From positions 310,001-374,000 of the forward strand of contig NZ_JAALFG010000002.1 in assembly GCF_011058215.1 (NCBI RefSeq): 64,000 bases of DNA. The letters are read 5' to 3'. Positions 18,493 through 27,887 of the stretch are shown in pieces (within the stretch, counting starts at the first letter, position 1; every line of letters starts with the position of its first letter). Under the pieces are notes generated by a model. The model was given only the letters and a program-made list of their open reading frames with translations. It was not told the origin of the DNA and ran no database searches. The DNA comes from Devosia aurantiaca. GTDB lineage: Bacteria; Pseudomonadota; Alphaproteobacteria; Rhizobiales; Devosiaceae. A program made the position numbers and the translations under genes.

Positions 18493-19620
18493 TCAGTAAA
18501 CCACCACGCTCCGAATGCTCTCGCCCGAATGCATCATGTCAAAACCCTTGTTGATGTCTTCGAGCCGCAGCGTGTGGGTGATCATCGGGTCGATTTCGAT
18601 CTTGCCATCGAGATACCAGTCCACGATCTTGGGCACATCAGTGCGGCCCTTGGCGCCACCGAAGGCGGTGCCCATCCAGGTCCGACCGGTGACCAGCTGG
18701 AACGGGCGGGTCGAGATTTCCTTGCCCGCCCCGGCAACACCGATCACCACCGACTTGCCCCAGCCGCGATGGCTGCATTCAAGCGCCTGACGCATAACCG
18801 TGGTGTTACCGGTGCAGTCGAACGTGTAGTCGGCGCCGCCGATCAGGTCGCCCCGCCGTTTGGTCATGTTGACGATATAGGGGACGACGTCACCGTCGAT
18901 TTCCGTAGGGTTGACGAAATGCGTCATCCCCAACCTTTCGCCCCACTCTTTCTTGGCATTGTTGATGTCGACGCCGATGATCATGTCCGCGCCCGCCAGC
19001 CGCAGACCCTGAATGACATTGAGGCCGATGCCACCGAGCCCGAACACGACAGCCGTGGCGCCGATCTCGACCTTGGCCGTGTTGATCACCGCGCCAATGC
19101 CCGTGGTGACGCCGCAGCCGACATAGCAGACCTTGTCGAAGGCCGCCGAGGCATCGATCTTGGCCACCGCGATTTCGGGCAGCACGGTGTGGTTCGAAAA
19201 GGTCGAGCAGCCCATATAGTGGAAGATCGGCTTGCCTTCGAAGCTGAAGCGCGAGGTGCCGTCCGGCATCAGCCCCTGCCCCTGCGTCGCGCGAATGGCG
19301 GTGCAAAGGTTGGTCTTGCCCGACCGGCAGGAATAGCATTCGCGGCATTCAGGCGTGTAGAGCGGGATGACATGATCGCCCTTCTTGAGCGAGGTCACGC
19401 CCGGCCCGACATCCACGACCACACCTGCGCCCTCATGGCCGAGAATGGACGGGAACAGACCCTCCGGGTCGGCGCCACTGAGGGTGAAATCATCGGTGTG
19501 GCAGATGCCGGTCGCCTTGATTTCGATCAGGACCTCGCCGGCCTTGGGGCCCTCCAGATCCACCTCAACGATTTCGAGCGGCTTGCCAGCGGCAAAAGCG
19601 ACGGCGGCGCGGGTCTTCAT
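18493..19620 (-). CDS. frmA: S-(hydroxymethyl)glutathione dehydrogenase / class III ADH
   Basis: 375 residues, the normal length for class III zinc alcohol dehydrogenase. Catalytic zinc ligands lie in GICHTDD (Cys), GHEGAG (His/Glu) and YVGCGVTTG (Cys). Structural zinc cysteines are in [19 protein letters not shown], and NAD binding is by [12 protein letters not shown]. It oxidises the glutathione adduct of formaldehyde and can also reduce S-nitrosoglutathione. The ATG at 19620 starts the usual MKTRAAVAF; the longer frame is not conserved-looking. Confidence 0.95.
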   Translation of the reverse strand: MKTRAAVAFAAGKPLEIVEVDLEGPKAGEVLIEIKATGICHTDDFTLSGADPEGLFPSILGHEGAGVVVDVGPGVTSLKKGDHVIPLYTPECRECYSCRSGKTNLCTAIRATQGQGLMPDGTSRFSFEGKPIFHYMGCSTFSNHTVLPEIAVAKIDASAAFDKVCYVGCGVTTGIGAVINTAKVEIGATAVVFGLGGIGLNVIQGLRLAGADMIIGVDINNAKKEWGERLGMTHFVNPTEIDGDVVPYIVNMTKRRGDLIGGADYTFDCTGNTTVMRQALECSHRGWGKSVVIGVAGAGKEISTRPFQLVTGRTWMGTAFGGAKGRTDVPKIVDWYLDGKIEIDPMITHTLRLEDINKGFDMMHSGESIRSVVVY

Positions 19621-19678
19621 GGGATTCTCCTGGTCGTTTGACCTGTAGATGCCATGGACGCCGCCAATCCCGCAACCG

Positions 19679-20416
19679 CTAGCCGCCGCCACCCCCAAGG
19701 CTGATCAGCACGTTGACCGCTGCTGCAAGGATGATGGTGTTAAAAAGATGCGAGAACACCAGATGCACGGTCACGAGCCGCCGCATCTTGTGCGTCAGGA
19801 TTTTCGTATCCGATGTCGCGACCGACGTACCCACCGTGTAGGAAAAATAGACGAAGTCGAAGCCGTCCGGGTCGTCGTCGCCCTGGAAGTCGAGGCCACC
19901 TGTGACCTCTTCGCCCTCTGGTGCTTCGTCCACCTGATAGTACTCGTAGGCGTAGTGCAACGCGCCCATGGCCTGGACGGTGAACCATCCCAGGATTACG
20001 GATGTGACGCTGTCAGCCACCTCGAACGGGTCCGGCGATTGGCCGCCACTGAGCGCCAGAAACAGCGATACCAGCGACGCTACCAGCACCAGCAGCACGA
20101 TCAGGAAAATGCCGACAAGCGGCGTATCCTCCTCCCTAGCGTGCTTGCGCAGATAGTCTGCCGTCAGATGCGGCATCTTGAGAAAGGTAACGAAGAGGAA
20201 CCCAATAAAGAGCCCGTTGGCGCCAAGGCTCACCGAATTCTGCGGCGTGATGAAAAACGTCACCGCAAAGGTCACGACACCCAGGATCAAGCCGACGACG
20301 AAAGCGGCATGCCGCGGCATCAATCGATCAAGGAGACGGCTCCGCTTGCGCGGCTCTTCCTGCTTTGCGGGATTGGAGGAGCGGCCGTGCGCTTCAGACT
20401 TTCGGGACCGGAACAT
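19679..20416 (-). CDS. DUF1345 membrane protein
   Basis: 245 residues with about five membrane helices. The DUF1345 signature [18 protein letters not shown] lies near the C-terminal third, followed by [22 protein letters not shown]. The domain resembles the pore region of small potassium-channel-like proteins, but its function is unknown. The basic N-terminus (residues 1-35) is cytoplasmic. Confidence 0.8.
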   Translation of the reverse strand: MFRSRKSEAHGRSSNPAKQEEPRKRSRLLDRLMPRHAAFVVGLILGVVTFAVTFFITPQNSVSLGANGLFIGFLFVTFLKMPHLTADYLRKHAREEDTPLVGIFLIVLLVLVASLVSLFLALSGGQSPDPFEVADSVTSVILGWFTVQAMGALHYAYEYYQVDEAPEGEEVTGGLDFQGDDDPDGFDFVYFSYTVGTSVATSDTKILTHKMRRLVTVHLVFSHLFNTIILAAAVNVLISLGGGGG

Positions 20417-20497
20417 GACGACGCTTTCGAACTGCCGGCCGTGCGCCGGCAGCACATGAACGTTCGGCCAAGCCGTTGGCTCCAATAAGCATTCTGG

Positions 20498-22383
20498 CTA
20501 GAGCTCAAGCCAGTCTTTTAGCTTCGCCGCCAGAGCCGCAGGCTCCGCGTCGGCGCCATGCAGCACCACTTCCGCATCGGTCGGAGCTTCGAACGGCGAG
20601 TCGATCCCCGTGAAGTTCTTGATCTCGCCCGCCCGGGCCCGCTTGTAGAGCCCCTTGGGGTCGCGCGCTTCGCAGACTTCGAGCGGTGTGTCGACATAGA
20701 CTTCGGTAAAGTCGATATCGCCGGCAATCTCGCGCGCCAACCGCCGTTCATTCTCGAAGGGCGAGATGAACGACACGAGTACGATCAGCCCGGCATCGGC
20801 CATGAGCTTGGCGACTTCGGCGACGCGACGAATATTCTCGACCCGCGCGGCTTCGGTAAAGCCCAGGTCCTTGTTGAGCCCATGCCGGACATTGTCGCCA
20901 TCGAGGATATAGGCGTGCCGCCCCTCGGCCGTCAGTCGCTGCTCGAGAATGTTGGCGATCGACGACTTTCCCGAACCCGAAAGCCCGGTGAACCAGACGA
21001 TACGCGGCGCCTGCCCTTTCATCCGGGCCCGCACATCGCGGTTTACGTCGAAGCTCTGATAGGTCAGGTTCTGCGCCCGGCGCAGGCCGAACTCGATCGT
21101 CCCTGCCCCCAGCGTGGCGTTGCTCAGTCGATCGACGAGAATGAACCCGCCCGTCAGCGCATTGGCTGTATAAGGGTCGAAGGCGATCGGCTTGTCGGTC
21201 GCGATGGTGACGGTCGCCACCTCATTGAGGTCGACCTTGGTCGCCGCCGTGTGCTCAAGCGTGTTGACGTTGGTCCGGTATTTGAGATCCGTGATCGTCG
21301 CCGGCACCGTCTGCGCGCCGATCTTGAGCAGGTACGACCGGCCCGGAAAGGCCGGATCGTCGTTCATCCAGACGAGGCGCGCTTGAAACTGATTGGAATA
21401 TTCCGGCGTCTCACCCGCATGCGACAGCACATCGCCCCGGGAGACATCCACTTCACGATCCAGCACCAGCGTCACGGCCTGCCCGGCAATCGCCCGCTCA
21501 AGCTCACCATCCATGGTGACGATGCTTCTTACGGCCGCCGGCTTGCGCGATGACGCGATAAGCACCTCGTCGCCAACCTTTACGGTCCCAGAAGCCACGG
21601 TTCCGGAAAAGCCCCGGAAATCGAGGTTCGGCCGGTTAACCCACTGTACCGGAAAGCGAAACTTTTCCGACGTCCGATCCTCGGCCACGTCGATGCCTTC
21701 GAGGTAAGGCACCAAAGCCGTACTGCGATACCAAGGCATCCGTTCGCTGGTCGCAAGAATATTGTCCCCGCGCAGCGCAGAGACAGGAATTGCCTCCAAG
21801 GTTTTGAAACCCAGCGGTTCAGCAAAGGCGCGATACTCGGCCACGATGCGGTCGAACACGGACTGATCGTAGTCCACAAGGTCGATCTTGTTGACAACCA
21901 GCACCACATGCTTCACCCCGATCAACGACAGGATGAACGAATGCCGCCGCGTCTGCGTCAGCACACCCTTGCGCGCATCGATCAGCACCAGCGCCAATTC
22001 GGAATTCGACGCACCGGTCGCCATGTTGCGGGTATATTGCTCATGGCCTGGCGTATCGGCGACGATGAACTTGCGCTTGTCGGTCGAGAAAAACGATAGG
22101 CAACATCGATGGTGATGCCCTGTTCGCGCTCGGCCGTCAGGCCATCGACCAGCAGGGAGAAGTCAATGCCTTCATCGCCTACGGTGCGATTGTGCGACTC
22201 TTTCTTGAGGCTCGCCAACTGGTCGTCGAGCACCTGCTGGCTGTCATAGAGCAGCCGTCCGATCAGCGTCGACTTGCCGTCATCGACGCTGCCGCAGGTC
22301 ATGAAGCGCAGCAGCGACTTGTCGGTCTGCTGTGCAAGCCAAAGGTCGAGATCGGTATCGGGCGTAGCCATCGCTGCGCTCAT
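20498..22383 (-). CDS. cysNC: Bifunctional sulfate adenylyltransferase subunit 1 / APS kinase (CysN-CysC)
   Basis: About 628 residues after restoring one T in the run at 22089-22093; the junction then reads [12 protein letters not shown] and brings the GTPase DTPGHEQY motif back into frame. The CysN part (1-430) has the P-loop GSVDDGKST and NKIDLVD. The CysC part (about 440-628) has [10 protein letters not shown] and [15 protein letters not shown]. It makes APS from sulfate and ATP together with CysD and phosphorylates it to PAPS. The same fusion is known as NodQ. It starts in TGATG overlap with the cysD stop. Confidence 0.94.
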
Positions 22384-23291
22384 CAGAAATAGCCTTCCTG
22401 CTTTTTCTTTTCCATCGAGCCGACGCTGTCGCTGTCGATCAGCCGCCCCTCGCGCTCCGAAGTGCGGGACGCCTGCATTTCCATGATGATCGATGGCAGA
22501 TCAGCCGCGTCCGAGCGGATCGCGCCGGTCAGTGGATAGCAGCCGAGCGTGCGGAAACGCACCACTTCCTCCCGCGGCGTCTCACCCGGCGCGAGCGGCA
22601 GCCGCTCGTCATCCACCATGATCAGCGTACCGGAGCGCTCGACTACCGGCCGCGGCCGGGCGAAATAAAGTGGCGTAATCGGGATTTGCTCGGAGTAAAT
22701 ATAGGTCCAGACATCGAGCTCGGTCCAATTGGAGATCGGGAACACGCGCATGCTTTCGCGCGGATTGAGCCGCGTGTTGAACGTGCGCCAAAGCTCTGGC
22801 CGCTGATTTTTCGGGTCCCACGCATGGTTGGCGTTGCGGTGGGAAAAAATGCGCTCCTTGGCCCGCGACTTCTCCTCGTCGCGCCGCGCTCCGCCGATCG
22901 CCGCATCATACTTGCCGGCATTGAGTGCCTGCCGCAGCGCCTGCGTCTTCATGATGTCGGTATAGCGCGATGAGCCATGATCGAACGGATTGATGCCATC
23001 GCGCACGCCGTCCTGGTTCGTATGCACGATCAACTCGAAACCATAATCCTTGGCCGTCTGATCGCGAAACGCGATCATTTCCTTGAACTTGAAGGTAGTG
23101 TCGACATGGAGCAGCGGGAACGGGATCTTGCTCGGAAAAAACGCCTTGCGCGCCAGATGCAGCAGCACGCTCGAATCCTTGCCGATCGAATACATCATCA
23201 CCGGCCGCTCGAAGCTCGCGGCCACTTCGCGCAAGATTTCGATGCTTTCGGCCTCAAGAGCCTGAAGGTGAGTGAGACGATTGGCGTGCAC
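22383..23291 (-). CDS. cysD: Sulfate adenylyltransferase subunit 2 (CysD)
   Basis: 302 residues from a GTG at 23291, which gives the standard CysD length and has GAGG 8 nt upstream; the open frame before it is not CysD-like. The PP-loop ATP pyrophosphatase motif is [11 protein letters not shown], followed by [12 protein letters not shown] and [14 protein letters not shown]. It works as a heterodimer with CysN in sulfate activation. The 264-bp gap to tRNA-Thr should hold its promoter; no cysteine-regulator site was identified. Confidence 0.95.
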   Translation of the reverse strand: MHANRLTHLQALEAESIEILREVAASFERPVMMYSIGKDSSVLLHLARKAFFPSKIPFPLLHVDTTFKFKEMIAFRDQTAKDYGFELIVHTNQDGVRDGINPFDHGSSRYTDIMKTQALRQALNAGKYDAAIGGARRDEEKSRAKERIFSHRNANHAWDPKNQRPELWRTFNTRLNPRESMRVFPISNWTELDVWTYIYSEQIPITPLYFARPRPVVERSGTLIMVDDERLPLAPGETPREEVVRFRTLGCYPLTGAIRSDAADLPSIIMEMQASRTSEREGRLIDSDSVGSMEKKKQEGYF

Positions 23292-23555
23292 GGTCCGAGC
23301 CTCGCAAAAACTGGCCGTAGGTAGCCCCGCCCACCGGCTTCCGGCAACCCCGAAAGTGCCGGAAACGCTAGAGTTACAAGGGCTTGGGGCAAATTTGTGC
23401 GGCGACTTTGCCGCTCTTGCGAAAGCTCTCCAATTGCTGTGCGTTGGAGCCACGCCCTGATGCGTCTCGGCGCCCTACAGCAGAATAAAAGTTCTGGACA
23501 ACCGCCAGCCCGAAGGTTGCCGCCTGTCACCCAACAATGCTACAGCCCAGCCCAT

Positions 23556-23631
<76 letters not shown>

Positions 23632-23887
23632 TCGAACCCCTTGCAACGATCAAAAAATTAGCTGCTCACTGGGGATTATTCCGTGTCGCGCGATTTGACG
23701 ATTTCGTTTCAGTTTACCGCCTTGTTGAACAGTTGGTCTTGTAGGGTCATTTTAAATGATCAACTACCACTGCAGTGAATCACGATTGCAGCCGACTCAC
23801 TGCGCTCGCCATATATTGCTCTTAATAATTCACACTTTCTAAGGCCGACGTGCCTAACTACTCGGTCAGAGTATGGAGGCGAGACGG

Positions 23888-24370
23888 ATGCAAAAGGCAA
23901 GGCCGGCAACGTTTGGCAGGAAAGGGTTGGCCTCACTAAGCGTGGCGCCACCTTCGTCTCAGCAACCTAAGTGGCTGACTTGGTTAGTTGCAGGGGCTTG
24001 TGCGACTCTTTTGGGTGTAAGTGTTCTAGCCTTACACCTGTCTCTGGCCGGCACTCCAACGGCTGTTACTGGTGTTGCTGGGCTTGCGCCTACATATCCC
24101 CATACGGGTATCTGGGCCGCCAACGGTCAAACTTGTTCAGATGCGAACCTGAAATTGGAACTGGATGGCGTGAGGATGACCAGCATCTCTATCCTGGGCC
24201 GGGTACCTATTGGAACCTATTCGGTGTCCGGCGAAAACCCGCTGGTCCTGACATTTCGGAGCGGAGAGACGGTCTCTTGGGACACGACAAGTCTCGACAA
24301 CTTAAAGCCTGTTTCCGTTAATCCCAGCAAGCACAGCCGGTTGAAAATGCTTACGCTTACACGCTGTTAA
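23888..24370 (+). CDS. Hypothetical protein with one membrane helix
   Basis: 160 residues. A basic N-terminus (1-28) leads to one hydrophobic helix (about 31-53, WLVAGACATLLGVSVLALHL). An extracytoplasmic part of about 105 residues follows, with two cysteines (GQTCSDANLKLELDG and the C-terminal TLTRC) that may pair. I do not recognise the domain. The ATG at 23888 follows GGAG by 9 nt. It is probably a type II membrane protein of the accessory region. Confidence 0.6.
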   Translation: MQKARPATFGRKGLASLSVAPPSSQQPKWLTWLVAGACATLLGVSVLALHLSLAGTPTAVTGVAGLAPTYPHTGIWAANGQTCSDANLKLELDGVRMTSISILGRVPIGTYSVSGENPLVLTFRSGETVSWDTTSLDNLKPVSVNPSKHSRLKMLTLTRC

Positions 24371-24559
24371 TGAGAAGCACATTTCTAACCAAGAATTCAA
24401 CAGCGGGGGCAATCCAAGGGCCGGCCGACGAACCCCAGCGCGACGGCCACGTTAATGAACATGATTTTTCTAACTTGTTTCGGCTCGGCGTTGTGCCCGT
24501 GCCGGAGTGGCAAGTTGCCGAATTCTAAAACATGAACAAACAAGGAACAAATAACCTAT

Positions 24560-24579
24560 AACAGTTTTACCTAACTGTT
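24560..24579. promoter_or_regulatory. Inverted repeat upstream of the acyltransferase-like gene
   Basis: AACAGTT and AACTGTT arms are separated by 6 bp, 50 bp before the next ATG, and are nested with GGAACA (24544-24549) and TGTTCC (24576-24581). It may be an operator or a leader hairpin. Confidence 0.35.
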
Positions 24580-24628
24580 CCGTAGGGCTTCAAAAACCGC
24601 TATAACGGCCCTATTTGCAGGAGCTTTC

Positions 24629-25063
24629 ATGTCCGCAGACTTTCAGGTCGTACAGCTTCCGAATTCGTTCGAGTCGTTGGGCCTCGTGCTGGACCTCCTC
24701 TCGAAGTCAGAACCGTTCATGCTGTACGAACTCGGCAAGATAAGCGCGGCGATTAGGATGCAGCTTCGCCACCAGCACCATTTCGCGACGATCAGAGAAA
24801 AGCGCCTCTGTGGCTACCTCGGTTGGCTGCCAACGGATGCAGATATCGCAAGGACATGGTCACAGGACGATGGTCCTTTAACACCTATATTTAATCGCCC
24901 TACAGATGCTGTTGCACTCACAGTTGTCATAACTTCTGACCCTTCGCTGACCAGGTCGCTTATCAGAGCTGCACGTGATGCCAACAAAGGCAAGCGCACC
25001 TACTTCAAGCGAGAGACTGGTGTGCTTGCTGTTGGAAGAAAAAGTTCTGTGATGAATCTGTAA
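24629..25063 (+). CDS. Possible HlyC-like toxin-activating lysine acyltransferase
   Basis: 144 residues, start set by AGGAG 5 nt before the ATG. The order of segments recalls RTX-toxin acyltransferases: an N-terminal helix (SLGLVLDLLSKSEPFMLYELGKISAAI), a strand with IREKRLCGYLGWLP, then a hydrophobic strand and helix (AVALTVVITSDPSLTRSLIRAARDANKGKRTYFKRE). Such enzymes acylate lysines of RTX toxins. No RTX repeat gene is visible in the window. The assignment rests on pattern only; the protein could be a different small acyltransferase-like fold. Confidence 0.4.
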   Translation: MSADFQVVQLPNSFESLGLVLDLLSKSEPFMLYELGKISAAIRMQLRHQHHFATIREKRLCGYLGWLPTDADIARTWSQDDGPLTPIFNRPTDAVALTVVITSDPSLTRSLIRAARDANKGKRTYFKRETGVLAVGRKSSVMNL

Positions 25064-25165
25064 GCATTTCTGCAACAGGACAGACTTACCTTAACTCCGC
25101 CATTCTAGAGGTCTGGCGAAAAGTTCTAGCGCGTGGCATGTATTGGCAACATCTAGGGGACGCAG

Positions 25166-26055
25166 ATGAAAATCGAACGCCTTATCGCTCTTGCCGCTTC
25201 AATCGCGACAATTATGACTGCAGTGCCGACGCTTGGCCAAGATCACCGCATATCTATCGAGGCCACCGGGGCGCTAGCCCTAAGCAAAAATTCTGGTGCA
25301 GAAGCTTTTGTGCTTGGTCAGACAACAGCAGACACTTTCAATCTCAGCAACATGAACGGTGGATTTGGCTCGCTGTTCGTGGGCGTACCTGTCGATACCA
25401 ATTGGGATATCGGCGCTGGTTTCTCGATGACATCTCTTTCCCCTGGTAGTGGTGAGTACAGCGAGCCAGACGGCTCATTCGCAATTCCGGGCCCCCTTTC
25501 AACATTACAATCCCCGGCAATGACGGCGTCATATCGACTGACTTAGACATCACAACGATGGATGTAGAGGTAGGCTACGCTCCTGAGCTTGACGACAACC
25601 TTGATGTTCGAATCTTTGGCGGCGCCAGAGGGATGTACGCTGACAATTCATTTTCGGCGACCGAGGACAAGGCCGGCGCTTTTGACAACAGCGCAGCCAT
25701 AGATAGCAAATTCTTTGGCATCGGCCCTCGCCTCGGCCTAGATCTTGCGAAGCGTTTCAGCGACACACCGTTCGGTGTATCAGGATCAGTTGCGGGGGCC
25801 GTTATTTTCGGCACAGCCAAACAAACGACAACAATTGACACAGGTGGCGGTCCGGCTACCACCGAAAGCGAAGTTTCGGAGACCGTGGTCAATCTGGAAA
25901 CGTCTATTGGCCTCGACTACCACATTGCCAACAATGCGACTGTAACCATTGGGTACCGTGGCGAACACTTTAGCGATGTTAGCAATTTTCCTGGCGGTGA
26001 TGCAGAAGGCATCTGGTCTCATGGACCGTTCTTAAAGGCGAAGATTTCCTTCTGA
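25166..26055 (+). CDS. Outer-membrane beta-barrel protein (Lpg1974-like)
   Basis: About 296 residues after restoring one C in the run at 25492-25496, giving PGPPFNITIPGND. A signal peptide (1-25, MKIERLIALAASIATIM...TLGQ) precedes alternating beta-strands. The second half has the pattern of the Lpg1974/MOMP-like porin group: GARGMYADN, FFGIGPRLGLDLAKRF, VVNLETSIGLDYHI, VTIGYRGEHFSDV, and a terminal phenylalanine as expected for BAM recognition. It is probably a pore or structural barrel protein. It lies among other outer-membrane genes in the AT-richer stretch. Confidence 0.65.
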
Positions 26056-26371
26056 GATCTCTTTCGTTCAATAGCCGAGACTGCGCGATAAAACGTTTAC
26101 TTCACTCTAAACGTCTATATCTGCGTGTGAGCACGCAGGTACAAGCATTGCACGCTTAGGCGCTGACCGTCCGGTGATCGCCGCCAAAGCGAGTAATGGC
26201 AATTAGGATAGAACGTCATCTGCCCAGTTCATTTGGCAGCGACGAGAAACAGTTGATCTAGTGACGCGGTAATAGCCTTTTGAGGTCCTCGATCGCATCC
26301 GTTTGGGGGCGGGCAAGCATGTTAGCCTCACGGCTTTCAACATTGCTGGATTTGATTCCGCAGAATTTGCA

Positions 26372-26496
26372 TTATTGATCCAGCGTCTCGTGCGTAGTCC
26401 CCAGATTGGTTGCACCGTCCGGATCGGACGGATGGTCAACATAGCCACGCTCATGCGCAAGCTCCGCAATCCCGCCGCGAAGTTGTTCTTGGCCAT
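26372..26496 (-). pseudogene. Remnant of a GH108-type muramidase N-terminus
   Basis: An ATG at 26496 gives MAKNNFAA. With one G restored at 26471-26473 it continues as GIAELAHERGYVDHPSDPDGATNLGTTHETLDQ and then meets a stop. The segment with catalytic-type Glu in HExGYVxHPxDPxGATN is the hallmark of GH108 lysozymes, often carried by prophages. The rest of the domain is missing or scrambled in the following about 170 bp. It is more degraded than a single sequencing slip explains. Confidence 0.4.
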
Positions 26497-26524
26497 GATG
26501 GCCTCCATCTTGCTGAAAGAAAAA

Positions 26525-26542
26525 GCCCCGCAAAAGCGGGGC
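26525..26542 (-). terminator. Intrinsic terminator
   Basis: A 7-bp GCCCCGC/GCGGGGC stem with a 4-nt loop, followed on the minus strand by TTTTTCTTTC. It ends transcription of the two tandem porin/YadA-like genes. Confidence 0.75.
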
Positions 26543-26680
26543 ATATGAAAATTTGCGACTACAGATTGCGTTTAACGTTGCCGAGGATAGCGAAATGCTT
26601 TCTTGACCCATCGTCGCTGTTCAATCATCTACCTAGCCCTGCTTTCACTCAACGACGAGCCAAGTCGCTTCGATTTTGCT

Positions 26681-27163
26681 CTACCAGCGTCCGGTCAACC
26701 CAAGCTTTACGCCGACAGTGCCATGCTGGAGGCCAATCGCTGCAGCCCCATCAAGGCTAAAGGTGTCGTCGATCTTCATCGCCGCTCCCGCACCGACAGC
26801 AACCTTTCCCTCAAAGACGGCCAAGTTGAATGCTGCGCCGTATGTTTTGCCAGAGGCAACCCTCGCCGTCGGCATGGCCAGGGCCACCGCGACGCCCTCC
26901 AGCGCCCGCTGCGCATCTTCCATAGCCTGGTCAATTTCGGCCTTGAGCGCGCTGTCTGCCACAATCGTCCCACCCGCGGTCGCTATCCTGGTTTGACCAG
27001 TGGCTGCATTAAGACAGGTTTCGGTGCCGGGAACATAGTAAAAGCCGGCGCCAAAGATATCGCAGACCCTGACATACTCGACTGGAGCGGCATAGCCAGA
27101 TGCTGAAGCCAACGTGACGGCACATATGCCCAGCAGGATTGATCTTAAGTACACCGGGACCAC
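26681..27163 (-). CDS. Porin_2-N-terminus / YadA-anchor chimeric outer-membrane protein (copy B)
   Basis: 160 residues. A signal peptide ends GYAA. The mature N-terminus (VEYVRVCDIFGAGFYYVPGT, then ETCLN) copies the start of rhizobial Porin_2 proteins, including the paired cysteines. The rest is not a 16-strand porin: a short helix (SALKAEIDQAMEDAQRALEG) leads to a C-terminal segment with ALAMP, VAVGAGAAMKI and GLTGRW, like the four-strand YadA membrane anchor of trimeric autotransporters. The start is GTG at 27163, directly after the stop of copy A, or GTG at 27154. Confidence 0.6.
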   Translation of the reverse strand: MVPVYLRSILLGICAVTLASASGYAAPVEYVRVCDIFGAGFYYVPGTETCLNAATGQTRIATAGGTIVADSALKAEIDQAMEDAQRALEGVAVALAMPTARVASGKTYGAAFNLAVFEGKVAVGAGAAMKIDDTFSLDGAAAIGLQHGTVGVKLGLTGRW

Positions 27164-27631
27164 CTACCAGGAAAAGTTGACGCCACCCTTAGCGCCGACA
27201 GTGCCGTATTGCAGCCCAAGGCCGACACCGCCATTTAAAGTCAGTGCGTCTGTCGCCTGATAAGCCATGCTACCGGCCACAGCGGCCTTGCCGTCAAAGC
27301 CACCCACATTGACCGCGGCAGCAAATTGCTTTCCAGCCGCTACTGAAGCTTCTGGCATAGTCAAAGCTATTGCCGCGCCTTCCAATCCGCGGTTAGCCGC
27401 CGTTTGGGCGGCTTCTGCGTCCTGTGCTAACGCTGAAAGCTCATACACGGTACCATTTGCTGTCTCGTAACGGATCTCGCCAGTTTCTGGCTTGATGCAG
27501 CGCTCTGTGCCCGGGATGTAAAAGAAGCCGCTGCCGTAAATCGGGCAAACGCGAACATACTCTATCGGCTGAGCATTTACTGAACTGGCAAGAGCGATAA
27601 AAACCGCCGCCGACGTAAGAACTAGTTTCAT
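27164..27631 (-). CDS. Porin_2-N-terminus / YadA-anchor chimeric outer-membrane protein (copy A)
   Basis: 155 residues. The signal peptide (1-20, ending SVNA) is followed by EYVRVCPIYGSGFFYIPGT and ERCIKP (residues 24-47), the Porin_2 N-terminal motif. Residues 65-82 are helical and could form a short coiled coil. Residues 83-155 match the YadA-type anchor pattern (RGLEGAAIALTMP, AAVNVGGFDGKAAVAG, GAKGGVNFSW) ending in an aromatic residue. I infer a miniature trimeric outer-membrane protein. It is a tandem paralogue of the next gene and abuts it without a gap. GGGGAA before the ATG at 27631 sets the start. Confidence 0.62.
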   Translation of the reverse strand: MKLVLTSAAVFIALASSVNAQPIEYVRVCPIYGSGFFYIPGTERCIKPETGEIRYETANGTVYELSALAQDAEAAQTAANRGLEGAAIALTMPEASVAAGKQFAAAVNVGGFDGKAAVAGSMAYQATDALTLNGGVGLGLQYGTVGAKGGVNFSW

Positions 27632-27842
27632 GAATTTCCCCATCAATACATCGCTGATAGACGCGTTCGCGAATTGTGGCAATCGTCGCCACAATCACAT
27701 GACTAGGTCGTTTCTTCAGACGGGCGTCTCGCCTGGGACGCTAAGCAGCGCATGCCAACCAGATCGTTTGGCTTGTCGTCAAAAGAACCGCCTCCACGTT
27801 TGGAAAGGCCATGGCGGCCTCTATTAATGATAGGTATAAAAA

Positions 27843-27861
27843 GGCCCGCCAGAGGCGGGCC
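27843..27861 (-). terminator. Intrinsic terminator
   Basis: An 8-bp GGCCCGCC/GGCGGGCC stem with a 3-nt loop, followed on the minus strand by TTTTTATA, 27 bp after the stop of the gene at 27888. Confidence 0.85.
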
Positions 27862-27887
27862 TTTGTTAACCGACACGAATTGATTGG

